Positions 1-9,666 of a stretch of DNA of 64,000 nucleotides are shown here, piece by piece. The stretch spans positions 18,909 to 82,908 of the forward strand of contig NZ_PPQS01000014.1 of NCBI RefSeq assembly GCF_002902405.1, in the 5' to 3' direction. Every line of letters begins with the position of its first letter. Position 1 is the stretch's first letter. This DNA is from Staphylococcus schweitzeri. Lineage in GTDB: Bacteria; Bacillota; Bacilli; Staphylococcales; Staphylococcaceae. The notes below the pieces were generated by a model. The model was given only the letters and a program-made list of their open reading frames with translations. It was not told the DNA's origin and did no database searches. Both the position numbers and the translations under genes were made by a program.

Positions 1-88
1 AACCTAATTTTTCAGATAAGTTTCTACACTTAATAAAAAGTTAAGAATCCCTCTGTTAGTAGCAAGTTATACATATATTCTAACACAT

Positions 89-117
89 CTTACATTTTTA
101 AGAAATACTGTTATAAT
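89..117 (+). promoter_or_regulatory. Probable sigma-A promoter of trpS
   Basis: A perfect TATAAT at 112-117 has a CTTACA -35-like hexamer (4 of 6) at 89-94, spacing 17. It lies about 40 bases before the trpS start. No T-box leader features are seen in the 156 bases available. The gap may also hold the promoter of a divergent gene left of the window. Confidence 0.55.
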
Positions 118-156
118 GATAATTATTAAATTATTACTAAGAAAGTAGGCATTTAA

Positions 157-1146
<990 letters not shown>

Positions 1147-1170
1147 AAAACACATAAATACAGAATAAAG

Positions 1171-1216
1171 CAGCAGTAAGATAACTTCTAATTGAAATTA
1201 TCTTACTGCTGTTTTT
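1171..1216 (+). terminator. Intrinsic terminator after trpS
   Basis: A perfect 14-bp stem (1171-1184 with 1198-1211) is followed by TTTTT. It sits between the convergent trpS and Opp4 oppA. The opposite strand reads only CTTTATT after the stem, so it may also end the opp operon, but less well. Confidence 0.9.
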
Positions 1217-1263
1217 CAAAGTATATACATTTTTAAACACATTTTATTAGTCTTTTCAATTTA

Positions 1264-2886
1264 TTATTTATCTATATACACGTATTTTAAAGTTGTATCT
1301 GGACCTACAACATGGTACTGAAGACCTTTTACTTTAGGATTAGTTAAATGTGCCTCACCCTTTTGATAAATTGGAGCTAGGGGTACATCCTTTAACAATA
1401 ACTCTTCATCTTCTTTCATTCTATTATTTCTCTTACTAACGTTCGCTAATAATTTCCCGTTTATTTCTCCTAAATAATCGTCATATTTTTTATTGCTCCA
1501 GTCTGTATTATTTTGGGGATTATCTTTTGTCATTGTCGACAAATAAGTTGTTGGATCAGGATAATCTGCTGCCCATCCGGTTAATGAAGCTTCATATGTC
1601 ATTTTAAATTCTTCACTCAATCTCTGTTTGAACGGTAGTTGTCTAATTTTCATTTTTACACCAGGTAAATTTTTTTCTATTTGCGCCTTTATATATTCTG
1701 CTGATATTTTTGAATCTGGTGTGTCTTCAGTATTCATTGAAAATGTGAAGTTTTTTATATTTAGCTCTTTCTTTGCTTTTTCCCAATATTTCAGTGCTTC
1801 CTTCTTATTATACTTTAATGGTGAATTTATACTTGACACATAATCATCACCATTACCTAGTTTTGCGACACCTTTGGCTGTGAATGTATCACTGTATATA
1901 GAACCGTCATTTTTAACTGCTTCAACATATCCCTTTTTATCTATTGCTAATGCTATTGCCATACGTAGATCTCTATTTTTAAATTCTTTGACCTTTTTTT
2001 GGTTAAATTTTATGAAAAAATTACCTGAAGTTATACGCTTCTGTAAAGCCCTAGAACTCTCATATTTTTTGACTTGATCGGCTAAAATTAATGTATCATC
2101 AACAGATCCTGTTTCAAATAATGATGCACCCGCTTGTTTATCTTTCAATATTTTATAATTAACTTTATCTAATTTTACGTTCTTTTTATCCCAATAGAAA
2201 TTATTCTTAGACAAAAGTATCTTATCTTCCGCTCTCCAAGTATCAACTTTAAACGGCCCATTATAAACTGTATTTTGTGGTTTCAAGCCGTACTTTTCTC
2301 CGAACTTTTTAGCAACTTTTTCATTTTGTGGATAAAAATTACTTAAAGCTAACAATTCATTTATGTATGGTATAGGTCTTTTCAACTTTATTTCAAGTTC
2401 ATATTTACTTAATGCTTTAACGCCTAGCTTTTCAACTGGTAACTTTCCAGCGCTTATACTATCCGCATTTTCAATATCAGACATTATAAATGCATATTCA
2501 GAACCTGTTTTTGGATTAACTAATTTTCTCCAAGCATATACAAAATCAGCTGCTGTTACTGGATCTCCATTAGACCATTTAGCGTCATTTCTTAATTTAA
2601 AAGTTAAAGTTTTGCCACCATTACTTTTTTTAGGCAGTTCTTTTGCTAAAGCTAATTTCGCTTTATCATTTTTATCAAGTGTAAAAAGCCCCTCGAATAC
2701 TTGGTTCGATATATCAGCTGAAACTGCATCTGTTATTAAAGTTGTATCTAAGGTACTCATATCTTGTGGTATTACTTTCCTAAAAACTTGTCCTGTATCT
2801 GAATATATACCTTCTTTACTACAACCAGAGAGTATCAATACAAAAATAAAAAATAAGAATAAATACTTTAATTTCGAGATCTTCAT
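1264..2886 (-). CDS. oppA: Oligopeptide ABC transporter substrate-binding lipoprotein (Opp4-type OppA)
   Basis: Captures extracellular peptides and delivers them to the OppBC channel. The 540-residue protein begins with a lipoprotein signal peptide: basic residues, a hydrophobic core, then lipobox LSGC with the lipidated cysteine at residue 22. The rest is a family 5 solute-binding protein (SBP_bac_5), with segments such as WSNGDPVTAADFVYAW and GWAADYPDP. It is the last gene of the operon, 28 bases after oppF, with a strong AAAGGAGG ribosome site. It closely resembles the Opp3 OppA at 7051-8706, so it is a paralogue. Its ligand range cannot be read from sequence; I recall that of the S. aureus systems Opp3 is the one shown to support growth on peptides. 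Confidence 0.93.
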   Translation of the reverse strand: MKISKLKYLFLFFIFVLILSGCSKEGIYSDTGQVFRKVIPQDMSTLDTTLITDAVSADISNQVFEGLFTLDKNDKAKLALAKELPKKSNGGKTLTFKLRNDAKWSNGDPVTAADFVYAWRKLVNPKTGSEYAFIMSDIENADSISAGKLPVEKLGVKALSKYELEIKLKRPIPYINELLALSNFYPQNEKVAKKFGEKYGLKPQNTVYNGPFKVDTWRAEDKILLSKNNFYWDKKNVKLDKVNYKILKDKQAGASLFETGSVDDTLILADQVKKYESSRALQKRITSGNFFIKFNQKKVKEFKNRDLRMAIALAIDKKGYVEAVKNDGSIYSDTFTAKGVAKLGNGDDYVSSINSPLKYNKKEALKYWEKAKKELNIKNFTFSMNTEDTPDSKISAEYIKAQIEKNLPGVKMKIRQLPFKQRLSEEFKMTYEASLTGWAADYPDPTTYLSTMTKDNPQNNTDWSNKKYDDYLGEINGKLLANVSKRNNRMKEDEELLLKDVPLAPIYQKGEAHLTNPKVKGLQYHVVGPDTTLKYVYIDK

Positions 2887-2914
2887 GATTTAGTTTTCCT
2901 CCTTTCTAAAAGCA

Positions 2915-3841
2915 TTAAAGTTGTCGTTGTCTCAAAAGTTCTGCCTGATTTATACTTGTGAATACATAATGGTCTTTTTCTATTTTCCTTAGTTTGCAAT
3001 CAGAAGTATTATCAAATGAATCCTCGTAAATTTCTCTAACTCTTTCTCTTTCAAACATTGGATCTGGTTGAGGTATTGCAGAAATTAGTGATTTTGTATA
3101 ATTATGTAATGGATTTTGATATAGTATTTCAGAGCTAGCAATCTCGACTATTTTTCCTTTGTGCATGACTGCAATTCTATCTGAAACATATTTAACCATT
3201 GATAAATCATGTGCAATAAATAAAAGTGTGGTCTTTCTTTCTTTTTGTAATTTTTTAATGATATTTATTATTTGGGCTTGTATCGATACGTCCAGAGCTG
3301 ATATAGGTTCATCTGCAATAATCAAATCTGGTTCCACAGATAGTGCTCTTGCAATTCCAATTCTTTGTCTTTGCCCACCTGAAAATTCATGTGGATAGCG
3401 ATTTGCATGTTCTTTATTTAGACCCACTAATTCTAATAATTTATAAATTTTTTCATTTCTTTCCGCCTTATTTTCCGCTAATTTATGTATATCTATACCT
3501 TCACCTACAATATCCATAACTTTAAGTCTAGGATTTAATGAAGCATAAGGATCTTGAAAAATCATTTGAATCCGTTTGTTTAAGTCGAGGCTATCTCTTC
3601 TAGATGTAATTGTGTTAATATCCTTTCCATCAAAGAATATAGTTTCTTCTGGTACATCTAATAATCTAATAATGGACTTTCCAAATGTAGATTTACCACA
3701 TCCAGATTCTCCTACTATCCCAAGCGCCTCACCTTTATTAATATTAATGCTTACGTCGTCAATTGCTTTTACTTCATTACTTTTATTTTTGTTAAAAATT
3801 TTGGTTAAATTTTTAACTTCAACTAGTACATTATTTTTCAT
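2915..3841 (-). CDS. oppF: Oligopeptide ABC transporter ATPase OppF (Opp4-type)
   Basis: One of the two ATPases that power peptide import through OppBC. The protein shows Walker A GESGCGKST near residue 45, signature SGGQRQRIGIARAL near residue 150 and Walker B LIIADEPISALD just after. About 308 residues from the ATG at 3841. A TTG one codon upstream is a possible start, but ATG fits better with the AAGGAG site. The start overlaps the end of oppD by 11 bases, indicating coupled translation. It is more AT-rich than its Opp3 counterpart. Confidence 0.93.
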   Translation of the reverse strand: MKNNVLVEVKNLTKIFNKNKSNEVKAIDDVSININKGEALGIVGESGCGKSTFGKSIIRLLDVPEETIFFDGKDINTITSRRDSLDLNKRIQMIFQDPYASLNPRLKVMDIVGEGIDIHKLAENKAERNEKIYKLLELVGLNKEHANRYPHEFSGGQRQRIGIARALSVEPDLIIADEPISALDVSIQAQIINIIKKLQKERKTTLLFIAHDLSMVKYVSDRIAVMHKGKIVEIASSEILYQNPLHNYTKSLISAIPQPDPMFERERVREIYEDSFDNTSDCKLRKIEKDHYVFTSINQAELLRQRQL

Positions 3842-4913
3842 CAAATGATACTCCTTCTACTTTTAGCGGTCTCTCAAAGTTATTAGGAAGCTCTTTAAAT
3901 TTATCTTTAATTATTTTAGGTGGGACAACATTTGGGGCCCTACTATCTAGTAACCACGATTTGACAAAATGTGTTGGTGATATTTGAAACCATGGCGCTT
4001 CATATTTAAAATCAACGTATAGAGCATATGTACTCCTTCTAGCAAAAGCGTCACCAATAGGTGGCTTCAACAAATTAGGAGGTGCTCCTGGAATAGCAAT
4101 CAGTTTTGACTTTGAATTAGACTTTAATGTTGGCATAGATGCAAGTAGTCCCCATGTATACGGATGTTTTGGATAATAAAACAATTCTTCTACTTTTCCT
4201 GTCTCTATAATTTCACCACAATACATAACCGATACTTTGTCAGCTATATTTGCAACTACTCCTAAATCATGAGTAATAAAAATAATTGCAGTATTCGTTT
4301 TCTTTTGTAGTTTTTTCATTAAATCTATAATTTGCGATTGCATAGTTACATCTAATGCAGTGGTTGGCTCATCTGCAATTAATAATTTTGGCTCGCAGGC
4401 TAATGCCATACCAATTATAATCCTTTGACGTTGTCCTCCAGAAAATTGATGTGGGTAATCTTTAAATCTTAATTCAGCATTTTTTATACCTACTAATTCT
4501 AAAATTTCTATAGCTTTTACTTTGGCATCCATTCTTTTCATATTTTTATGTATCATTAATGGTTCCATAATCTGTTTACCTACTTGCATAGTAGGATTTA
4601 ATGATGTCATTGGGTCTTGAAAAATCATGGATATATCTTTCCCTCTAATCTTAGACAACTCTTTTTCATTCTTTTTTACTAAGTCTTCGCCATAAAACAA
4701 CACTTTTCCGTTTGTGATTTTTCCATTTTCTCCTTGGAAAAGTTTAGTAATTGCTTTAGTTGCAACTGATTTACCTGAACCTGATTCTCCTACAATAGCC
4801 AATACTTCACCCTCGTAAATACAATAGTCGATTCCTCTTACTGCATTAACTATGCCATCTTCAACTTCAAATGAAACTTCTAACTTTTTAACTTCTAATA
4901 CTTTTTTTACCAT
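3831..4913 (-). CDS. oppD: Oligopeptide ABC transporter ATPase OppD (Opp4-type)
   Basis: Partner ATPase of OppF. The 360-residue protein has Walker A GESGSGKS near residue 41, Q-loop FQDPMTSLNP, signature FSGGQRQR and Walker B LLIADEPTTALD. Its long C-terminal oligopeptide-transporter domain (GDAFARRSTYAL onward) lacks the cysteines found there in many Gram-negative OppD proteins. The Opp3 copy and, as I recall, Bacillus OppD also lack them, so this is normal for the lineage. The ATG at 4913 follows AAGGGTG, and there is a 12-base gap after oppC. Confidence 0.93.
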   Translation of the reverse strand: MVKKVLEVKKLEVSFEVEDGIVNAVRGIDYCIYEGEVLAIVGESGSGKSVATKAITKLFQGENGKITNGKVLFYGEDLVKKNEKELSKIRGKDISMIFQDPMTSLNPTMQVGKQIMEPLMIHKNMKRMDAKVKAIEILELVGIKNAELRFKDYPHQFSGGQRQRIIIGMALACEPKLLIADEPTTALDVTMQSQIIDLMKKLQKKTNTAIIFITHDLGVVANIADKVSVMYCGEIIETGKVEELFYYPKHPYTWGLLASMPTLKSNSKSKLIAIPGAPPNLLKPPIGDAFARRSTYALYVDFKYEAPWFQISPTHFVKSWLLDSRAPNVVPPKIIKDKFKELPNNFERPLKVEGVSFDEK

Positions 4914-4925
4914 TGAATCACACCC

Positions 4926-5945
4926 TTATTTACGCATTTTAGGATCAAACGCATCACGCAAACCATCGCTAAATAAATAGAAGAATAAAATCAACAGGCT
5001 TAAAATTGTTGCAGGTATAAATAGTTCATGAGGATAAATCAACAGCATTGACTTACCATCATTAACTAATGATCCAAGTGATGTTTGTGGTGCAGGAACA
5101 CCAATACCGATAAAACTTAAAAATGCTTCAAAGAATATTGCACTTGGAACTGTGAACATTGAAGTAACAATTATTGCACCTATTGTATTAGGTAATATGT
5201 GTTTGAAAATCAACCTTTTATTAGAAGCACCTAATGTTTTAGATGCTTGCACAAATTCTAAATTTTTAAATTTCAAAAATTCTCCTCTTACTACTCTACT
5301 CATTGAAATCCACCCAGTTATAGACATAGCTAATATAATCGTCCATATTGATGGTTCAAAAATTAATACGAATAAAATTACTATAATTAAATTAGGAATC
5401 GAAGCTATAATTTCAATGAGTCTTTGCATTACAGTATCTACCTTTCCTCCATAAAACCCTGAAATAGCACCAAATAAAACTCCTATAAAAACATCTAAAA
5501 CCGCAGCAACCACACCAATAAACAAAGATATCCGTGCACCTTCCCAAGTCCTTGTCCATAAATCTCTCCCTAATTGATCTGTACCAAATAAGTAATATTC
5601 CTTTGAACCACTCTCTTTATAGGCATCTTTTCCATTAACATCATTACCATTAAAAGGCAGAAATTGAACTTTTTCTAATAAAGGTATTTTAGAAGGTAAA
5701 TTTCTATCAGTAACATGTTGCTCAGTGCTATTATGTTGAGAAATTATAGGCCCAAATAAAGAAAATAAAATTATGATGATTAATCCAATCATACCTATGA
5801 CAGCTAATCTATTTCTTCTTAATTGTGTCCAAGCATCTTGCCAAAAACTTTTCCTTTTAATGTTTACAAAATCTTGGTTCAGATTATCTTTTTTGAACTC
5901 AAAATCCAATGAAGTCAATTGTTTATTATTTTCATTAATCGGCAT
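4926..5945 (-). CDS. oppC: Oligopeptide ABC transporter permease OppC (Opp4-type)
   Basis: One of two membrane subunits forming the peptide channel. I place the start at the ATG at 5945 (339 residues) because AAGGAGG lies eight bases upstream. A longer frame back to 5981 would overlap oppB much more and has no good ribosome site. An N-terminal cytoplasmic stretch is followed by a first membrane helix near residues 40-60, an extracellular loop, and a five-helix BPD_transp_1 domain containing the EAA-like motif QASKTLGASNKRLIFKHILP. It overlaps the end of oppB by 11 bases. Confidence 0.92.
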   Translation of the reverse strand: MPINENNKQLTSLDFEFKKDNLNQDFVNIKRKSFWQDAWTQLRRNRLAVIGMIGLIIIILFSLFGPIISQHNSTEQHVTDRNLPSKIPLLEKVQFLPFNGNDVNGKDAYKESGSKEYYLFGTDQLGRDLWTRTWEGARISLFIGVVAAVLDVFIGVLFGAISGFYGGKVDTVMQRLIEIIASIPNLIIVILFVLIFEPSIWTIILAMSITGWISMSRVVRGEFLKFKNLEFVQASKTLGASNKRLIFKHILPNTIGAIIVTSMFTVPSAIFFEAFLSFIGIGVPAPQTSLGSLVNDGKSMLLIYPHELFIPATILSLLILFFYLFSDGLRDAFDPKMRK

Positions 5946-6870
5946 AATTATTTCCTCCTTGAATGCGTATTCTTGGATCAATGATTATGTATAATATATC
6001 GACTAAAAATATCGACACTATAAAAAAAGTACTGAATAATATAGTTGTAGCCATTATCACTGGAAAATCATTTGTGGCAATAGAACGTACAAATTGATCT
6101 CCTAACCCTGGAACTCCAAAAATATTTTCAATAGTTAAAGTACCAGTCAATATACTTGCCATCATTGGTACTATTACTGTTACTAGTGGAATAAGAGCGT
6201 TTCTTAAAGCATGTATAAATAACATCCTATTATTAGAGACACCTTTAGCCCTAGCTAATAATATATAATCACTTTTTAATACCTCTAAAAGTTCGGAACG
6301 AATATATCTAGTGACCGTTGCAATAACAATTGCAGATAACGAAACGGAAGGTAGAATAATAGTAGAAACCCCTTCCCAACCGGCTACAGGAAACCATCTT
6401 AATTTAACTGCAAAAACAAATTGTAATAAAACGGCAAGTACGAAAGAAGGAACAGACACTGCAAATACAGATATAATTGTAGCCAAATAATCTACCCAAG
6501 TATTCTGCTTCGCCGCTGAAGCAACTCCTAGAATTAAACCAATTGCTAGCCCTATTATCATTGCTGTAATGCCCATTTCCATAGAAGGGATTAACCTTGG
6601 CTTTATAATGTCCCATACTGGTTGATTATGATATTGAAATGAATAACCAAAATCACCTGTAAAAACATTTTTCATATAATTTAAATATTGTATTGGTATA
6701 GGAGCATTCAATCCATATTTCTCATTTAAAATAAATTTTTGATTCGGACTTAGTTTGGCATCATTAAAAGGTGAACCTGGCATTAATTTCATTAGAAAAA
6801 ACGTTATTGTTGCAATAATAAATAATGAAATAATCATATAAAAAATTCTCTTTAAAATGTATTTAATCAT
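5935..6870 (-). CDS. oppB: Oligopeptide ABC transporter permease OppB (Opp4-type)
   Basis: First gene of the left opp operon. The 311-residue integral membrane subunit has the usual OppB N-terminal helix (residues 9-29, ending in FLMKLMPGSPF) and an EAA-like coupling loop (RAKGVSNNRMLFIHALRNALIP). It is about 75 percent identical by eye to the Opp3 OppB at 11824-12750, with no gaps except at the C-terminus, consistent with duplication of the whole operon. A promoter and a near-consensus CodY box lie just upstream. Confidence 0.93.
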   Translation of the reverse strand: MIKYILKRIFYMIISLFIIATITFFLMKLMPGSPFNDAKLSPNQKFILNEKYGLNAPIPIQYLNYMKNVFTGDFGYSFQYHNQPVWDIIKPRLIPSMEMGITAMIIGLAIGLILGVASAAKQNTWVDYLATIISVFAVSVPSFVLAVLLQFVFAVKLRWFPVAGWEGVSTIILPSVSLSAIVIATVTRYIRSELLEVLKSDYILLARAKGVSNNRMLFIHALRNALIPLVTVIVPMMASILTGTLTIENIFGVPGLGDQFVRSIATNDFPVIMATTILFSTFFIVSIFLVDILYIIIDPRIRIQGGNNYAD

Positions 6871-6896
6871 CGTAATCTATCCACTCCACTCGACTA

Positions 6897-6911
6897 AATT
6901 TTCAGAATATT
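6897..6911 (-). promoter_or_regulatory. CodY-binding box of the Opp4-type operon
   Basis: AATTTTCAGAATATT matches the CodY consensus AATTTTCWGAAAATT at 14 of 15 positions. It lies just downstream of the -10 element at 6918-6923, over the expected start site, the usual place for repression. CodY represses amino acid supply genes when branched-chain amino acids and GTP are abundant. Binding here is inferred. Confidence 0.75.
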
Positions 6912-6917
6912 AACACT

Positions 6918-6945
6918 ATTATATATCTTTTTTATTTAATATCAA
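6918..6945 (-). promoter_or_regulatory. Sigma-A promoter of the Opp4-type operon
   Basis: On the minus strand, TTGATA (6940-6945) and TATAAT (6918-6923) are spaced by 16 bases. This sits between the terminator of the upstream opp operon and this oppB, so the second operon is probably transcribed independently. Confidence 0.75.
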
Positions 6946-7007
6946 TATTTTTTTATTGCTATCCATTAAATACTCAACCATTAATTTCCAAAGTTTTTCT
7001 GCAACAC

Positions 7008-7034
7008 AAAAAGACTGGAGATATGTCTCCAGCC
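7008..7034 (-). terminator. Intrinsic terminator of the Opp3-type operon
   Basis: On the minus strand a 7-bp CTGGAGA/TCTCCAG stem, extended by two further pairs, has a 4-base loop and is followed by TTTTTG. It lies 17 bases after the oppA stop and separates the two opp operons. Confidence 0.87.
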
Positions 7035-7050
7035 TAATTTGTAAATCATA

Positions 7051-8706
7051 TTATTTTTTCTTCTTACCTGTTTCTTTATCTATCGATTTATCTATATACA
7101 CATTTTTAAGTGAGCTATTCGGTCCAAATTTATGATAAATTAGTCCTTTAACTTGAGGGTTGGTTAAATGTGCGGTACCTTTTTGATAAATCGGTGCAAC
7201 TGGTGCATCATTTAGGAATATCTCCTCTGCTTTTTTTAAGCTTTCATATCGTTCTGTCGGTTGAAGCGCCAATTCGTTTCTTGCATCTTTTAGTAGTTGA
7301 TCATACTCTTTACTACTCCAGTCCGTTTTATTTTGTGCATTGCCTGTAGTCATTGTTTCTAAATAAGCCATAGGATCTGGATAATCTGCTGACCATCCAC
7401 TTAGTGATGCTTGATAATTACCACTTAACTCTAATGAAACTCTTTGCTTAAATGGCAATTGCTTAATTTTTAAAGTAACACCTGGTAAATTTTTCTCAAC
7501 TTGCGATTTGATATATTCTGCAGATATTTTTGCATCTGGCGTATCTTCTGTGTTCATAGAAAATGTCACTTCATTTTTACCTAATTCTTTTTTAGCTTTT
7601 TCCCAATGTGCTCTTGCTTCTTTAGGGTTGTATTTTAACGGTGAATTCATGGTACTCGCATAATCTTTACCATTCGGTGCTTTCGCAATGCCTTTGGCTG
7701 TTAGTGTATCGGAAGGAATTGATCCATTGTTTTTAACTGAATCAACATAACCTTTTTTATCTATTGCTTGTGCAATTGCAAGTCTTAACTCTTTATTTTT
7801 AAAATCAGGATATTCTTTCTCATTCATTTTCACAAAAAATGTCCCAGAAGTTAACACAAAGTTTAATCCTTTGTTGTCTTTATACTTATTCACTTGATCG
7901 GCAGTAATGAGCGCATCATCTACTGATTCAGTATCATACAATGAAGCACCTGCCTGTAAGTCTTTGATAACCTTATAATTCACTTTATCTAACTTTACAT
8001 TCTTTTTATCCCAATAATACTGATTTTTAGATAATAATATTTTATCTTCTTGTTTCCAATCGTCAACTTTAAACGGACCATTGTATACCGCTCTATCTGC
8101 TGCCGTACCATAATTTTCACCATATTTATTGGCAACTTTTTCATTTTGAGGTGCAAATGTATTGAGTGCTAATAATTGATTAATATACGGAACCGGCTTT
8201 TCTAATTCAATTTGTAATGTTTCATCATCTAATGCTTTGATACCTAATTGTTCAACAGGTTTCTTACCAGCATTTATATCACTCGCATTTTTAATGTCAC
8301 CCATAATGTATGCAAATTCAGAACCTGTTTTAGGGTTAACTGTTTTTCTCCAAGCATAAACAAAGTCTTGCGCAGTAACTTTGTCACCATTACTCCATTT
8401 AGCATCGCCTCTTAATTTAACTTTTAACGTTTTACCGTCTTTACTTTTTTTCGGAAAAGCTTTCGCTACACCTAACACAGGTTTGTCATCTTTACCTAAC
8501 GTGTATAATCCCTCAAAAGTTTGTGCTGTCACTTCAAAAGACATTTCTTCCGTTATTAACGATGTATCAAGGGATGTTAAATCTTGTGGTAAAATTTTTC
8601 TGAATACTTGACCTTTATCTGAATAAATTCCACCTTCATTAGCACAACCACTTAATGCAATTGTGGCAACCAATATTAAAATCAGCGCTTTCAACTTTCT
8701 TGTCAT
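7051..8706 (-). CDS. oppA: Oligopeptide ABC transporter substrate-binding lipoprotein (Opp3-type OppA)
   Basis: Peptide-binding lipoprotein of the right-hand opp operon. It has 551 residues, with signal peptide and lipobox ALSGC (lipidated cysteine at residue 21), then an SBP_bac_5 domain. It is highly similar to the Opp4 copy through most of its length, but has a longer lysine-rich C-terminus (SIDKETGKKKK). It follows oppF after 18 bases and ends at a terminator. Position next to fabF and the operon order identify it as the Opp3 system, which in S. aureus imports oligopeptides as a nitrogen source. Confidence 0.95.
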   Translation of the reverse strand: MTRKLKALILILVATIALSGCANEGGIYSDKGQVFRKILPQDLTSLDTSLITEEMSFEVTAQTFEGLYTLGKDDKPVLGVAKAFPKKSKDGKTLKVKLRGDAKWSNGDKVTAQDFVYAWRKTVNPKTGSEFAYIMGDIKNASDINAGKKPVEQLGIKALDDETLQIELEKPVPYINQLLALNTFAPQNEKVANKYGENYGTAADRAVYNGPFKVDDWKQEDKILLSKNQYYWDKKNVKLDKVNYKVIKDLQAGASLYDTESVDDALITADQVNKYKDNKGLNFVLTSGTFFVKMNEKEYPDFKNKELRLAIAQAIDKKGYVDSVKNNGSIPSDTLTAKGIAKAPNGKDYASTMNSPLKYNPKEARAHWEKAKKELGKNEVTFSMNTEDTPDAKISAEYIKSQVEKNLPGVTLKIKQLPFKQRVSLELSGNYQASLSGWSADYPDPMAYLETMTTGNAQNKTDWSSKEYDQLLKDARNELALQPTERYESLKKAEEIFLNDAPVAPIYQKGTAHLTNPQVKGLIYHKFGPNSSLKNVYIDKSIDKETGKKKK

Positions 8707-8724
8707 TTCATTTCCCCCTTCCCC

Positions 8725-9666
8725 TTAATCTTGTGTCACCAGCATATTTTTTCGGAGTCGTGCCGCTTCTTCTTCAGTACTAAAGACAAAATGCTGTGAC
8801 CTTATTTCATGTAATTGTCTTAAATGATTATTTGCTTCATCATCAATATAACTAAATCGTTTGCGACTACGTTCCGATTCAGGATCTGGTTGAGGAATTG
8901 CCGACAATAAAGACTTAGTATAATCATGTAATGGACATTGATAAATATCGTCTGCTGGTCCGATTTCTACAATTTTCCCAAAATGCATGACTGCAATACG
9001 ATCTGAAATATACTTCACCATTGATAAATCATGCGCTATAAATAAGAACGTAATACCTCTTTCACGCTGTAATTTTAATAACAAATTGACTACTTGAGCT
9101 TGAATTGAAACATCCAATGCTGAAATAGGTTCATCTGCTATAATAAATTCTGGTTCAACGGCTAATGCACGGGCAATTCCAATACGTTGGCGTTGTCCGC
9201 CTGAGAATTCATGCGGATAACGATTGGCATGTTCTTTACTTAATCCAACAGTTTCAAGTAAATCATAGACACGTTTTTTACGGTCACGCTTATCACTTGC
9301 TAAATGATGGATATCTATACCTTCAGCTACTATATCCATTACTTTTAACCTAGGATTTAAAGACGCATATGGGTCTTGAAAAATCATCTGTATCTTTTTA
9401 TTAAATTTAAGCAAATCTTTACGTTTACGAATCTTTTGTATATCAATACCCTCATACAAAATTTCTCCACTTGTAATATCATTAAGTTTGATAATTGATT
9501 TACCAGTTGTAGATTTACCACACCCCGATTCTCCTACTAAACCTAATGTTTCCCCTTTGTATATATCAAACGAAATGTTTTCAATCGCTCTCACTTCGTT
9601 TTTCTTTCCTGCGTTAAAATATTGCTTTAAATTTTTAATAGATAATAGCACTTCATCATTTTTCAT
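8725..9666 (-). CDS. oppF: Oligopeptide ABC transporter ATPase OppF (Opp3-type)
   Basis: ATPase subunit of the Opp3 importer, 313 residues. Walker A GESGCGKSTTGKS, signature SGGQRQRIGIARAL and Walker B FIIADEPISALD are intact. The C-terminal oligopeptide-transporter tail follows (PLHDYTKSLLSAIPQPDP onward). The ATG at 9666 has an AAAGGGTG ribosome site inside oppD, and the two frames overlap by 11 bases. Confidence 0.95.
   Translation of the reverse strand: MKNDEVLLSIKNLKQYFNAGKKNEVRAIENISFDIYKGETLGLVGESGCGKSTTGKSIIKLNDITSGEILYEGIDIQKIRKRKDLLKFNKKIQMIFQDPYASLNPRLKVMDIVAEGIDIHHLASDKRDRKKRVYDLLETVGLSKEHANRYPHEFSGGQRQRIGIARALAVEPEFIIADEPISALDVSIQAQVVNLLLKLQRERGITFLFIAHDLSMVKYISDRIAVMHFGKIVEIGPADDIYQCPLHDYTKSLLSAIPQPDPESERSRKRFSYIDDEANNHLRQLHEIRSQHFVFSTEEEAARLRKNMLVTQD

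Noticed and set aside
117-131. Fur box at the trpS promoter (TGATAAT half)
   Set aside because: Only the left half matches; the right half has four of seven bases in very AT-rich DNA, and trpS is an unlikely iron-regulated gene.
1-156. T-box leader for trpS
   Set aside because: No T-box core sequence, antiterminator or terminator is visible, and a good promoter sits only about 40 bases before the start codon.
3930-3945. GGGGCCC in oppD resembling a staphylococcal STAR repeat unit
   Set aside because: Single copy, inside a conserved coding segment, without the flanking repeat pattern.
3831-4913. Loss of the C-terminal cysteines in OppD as a novel feature
   Set aside because: The same residues are absent in the Opp3 copy and, as I recall, in Bacillus OppD, so it is normal for this group.
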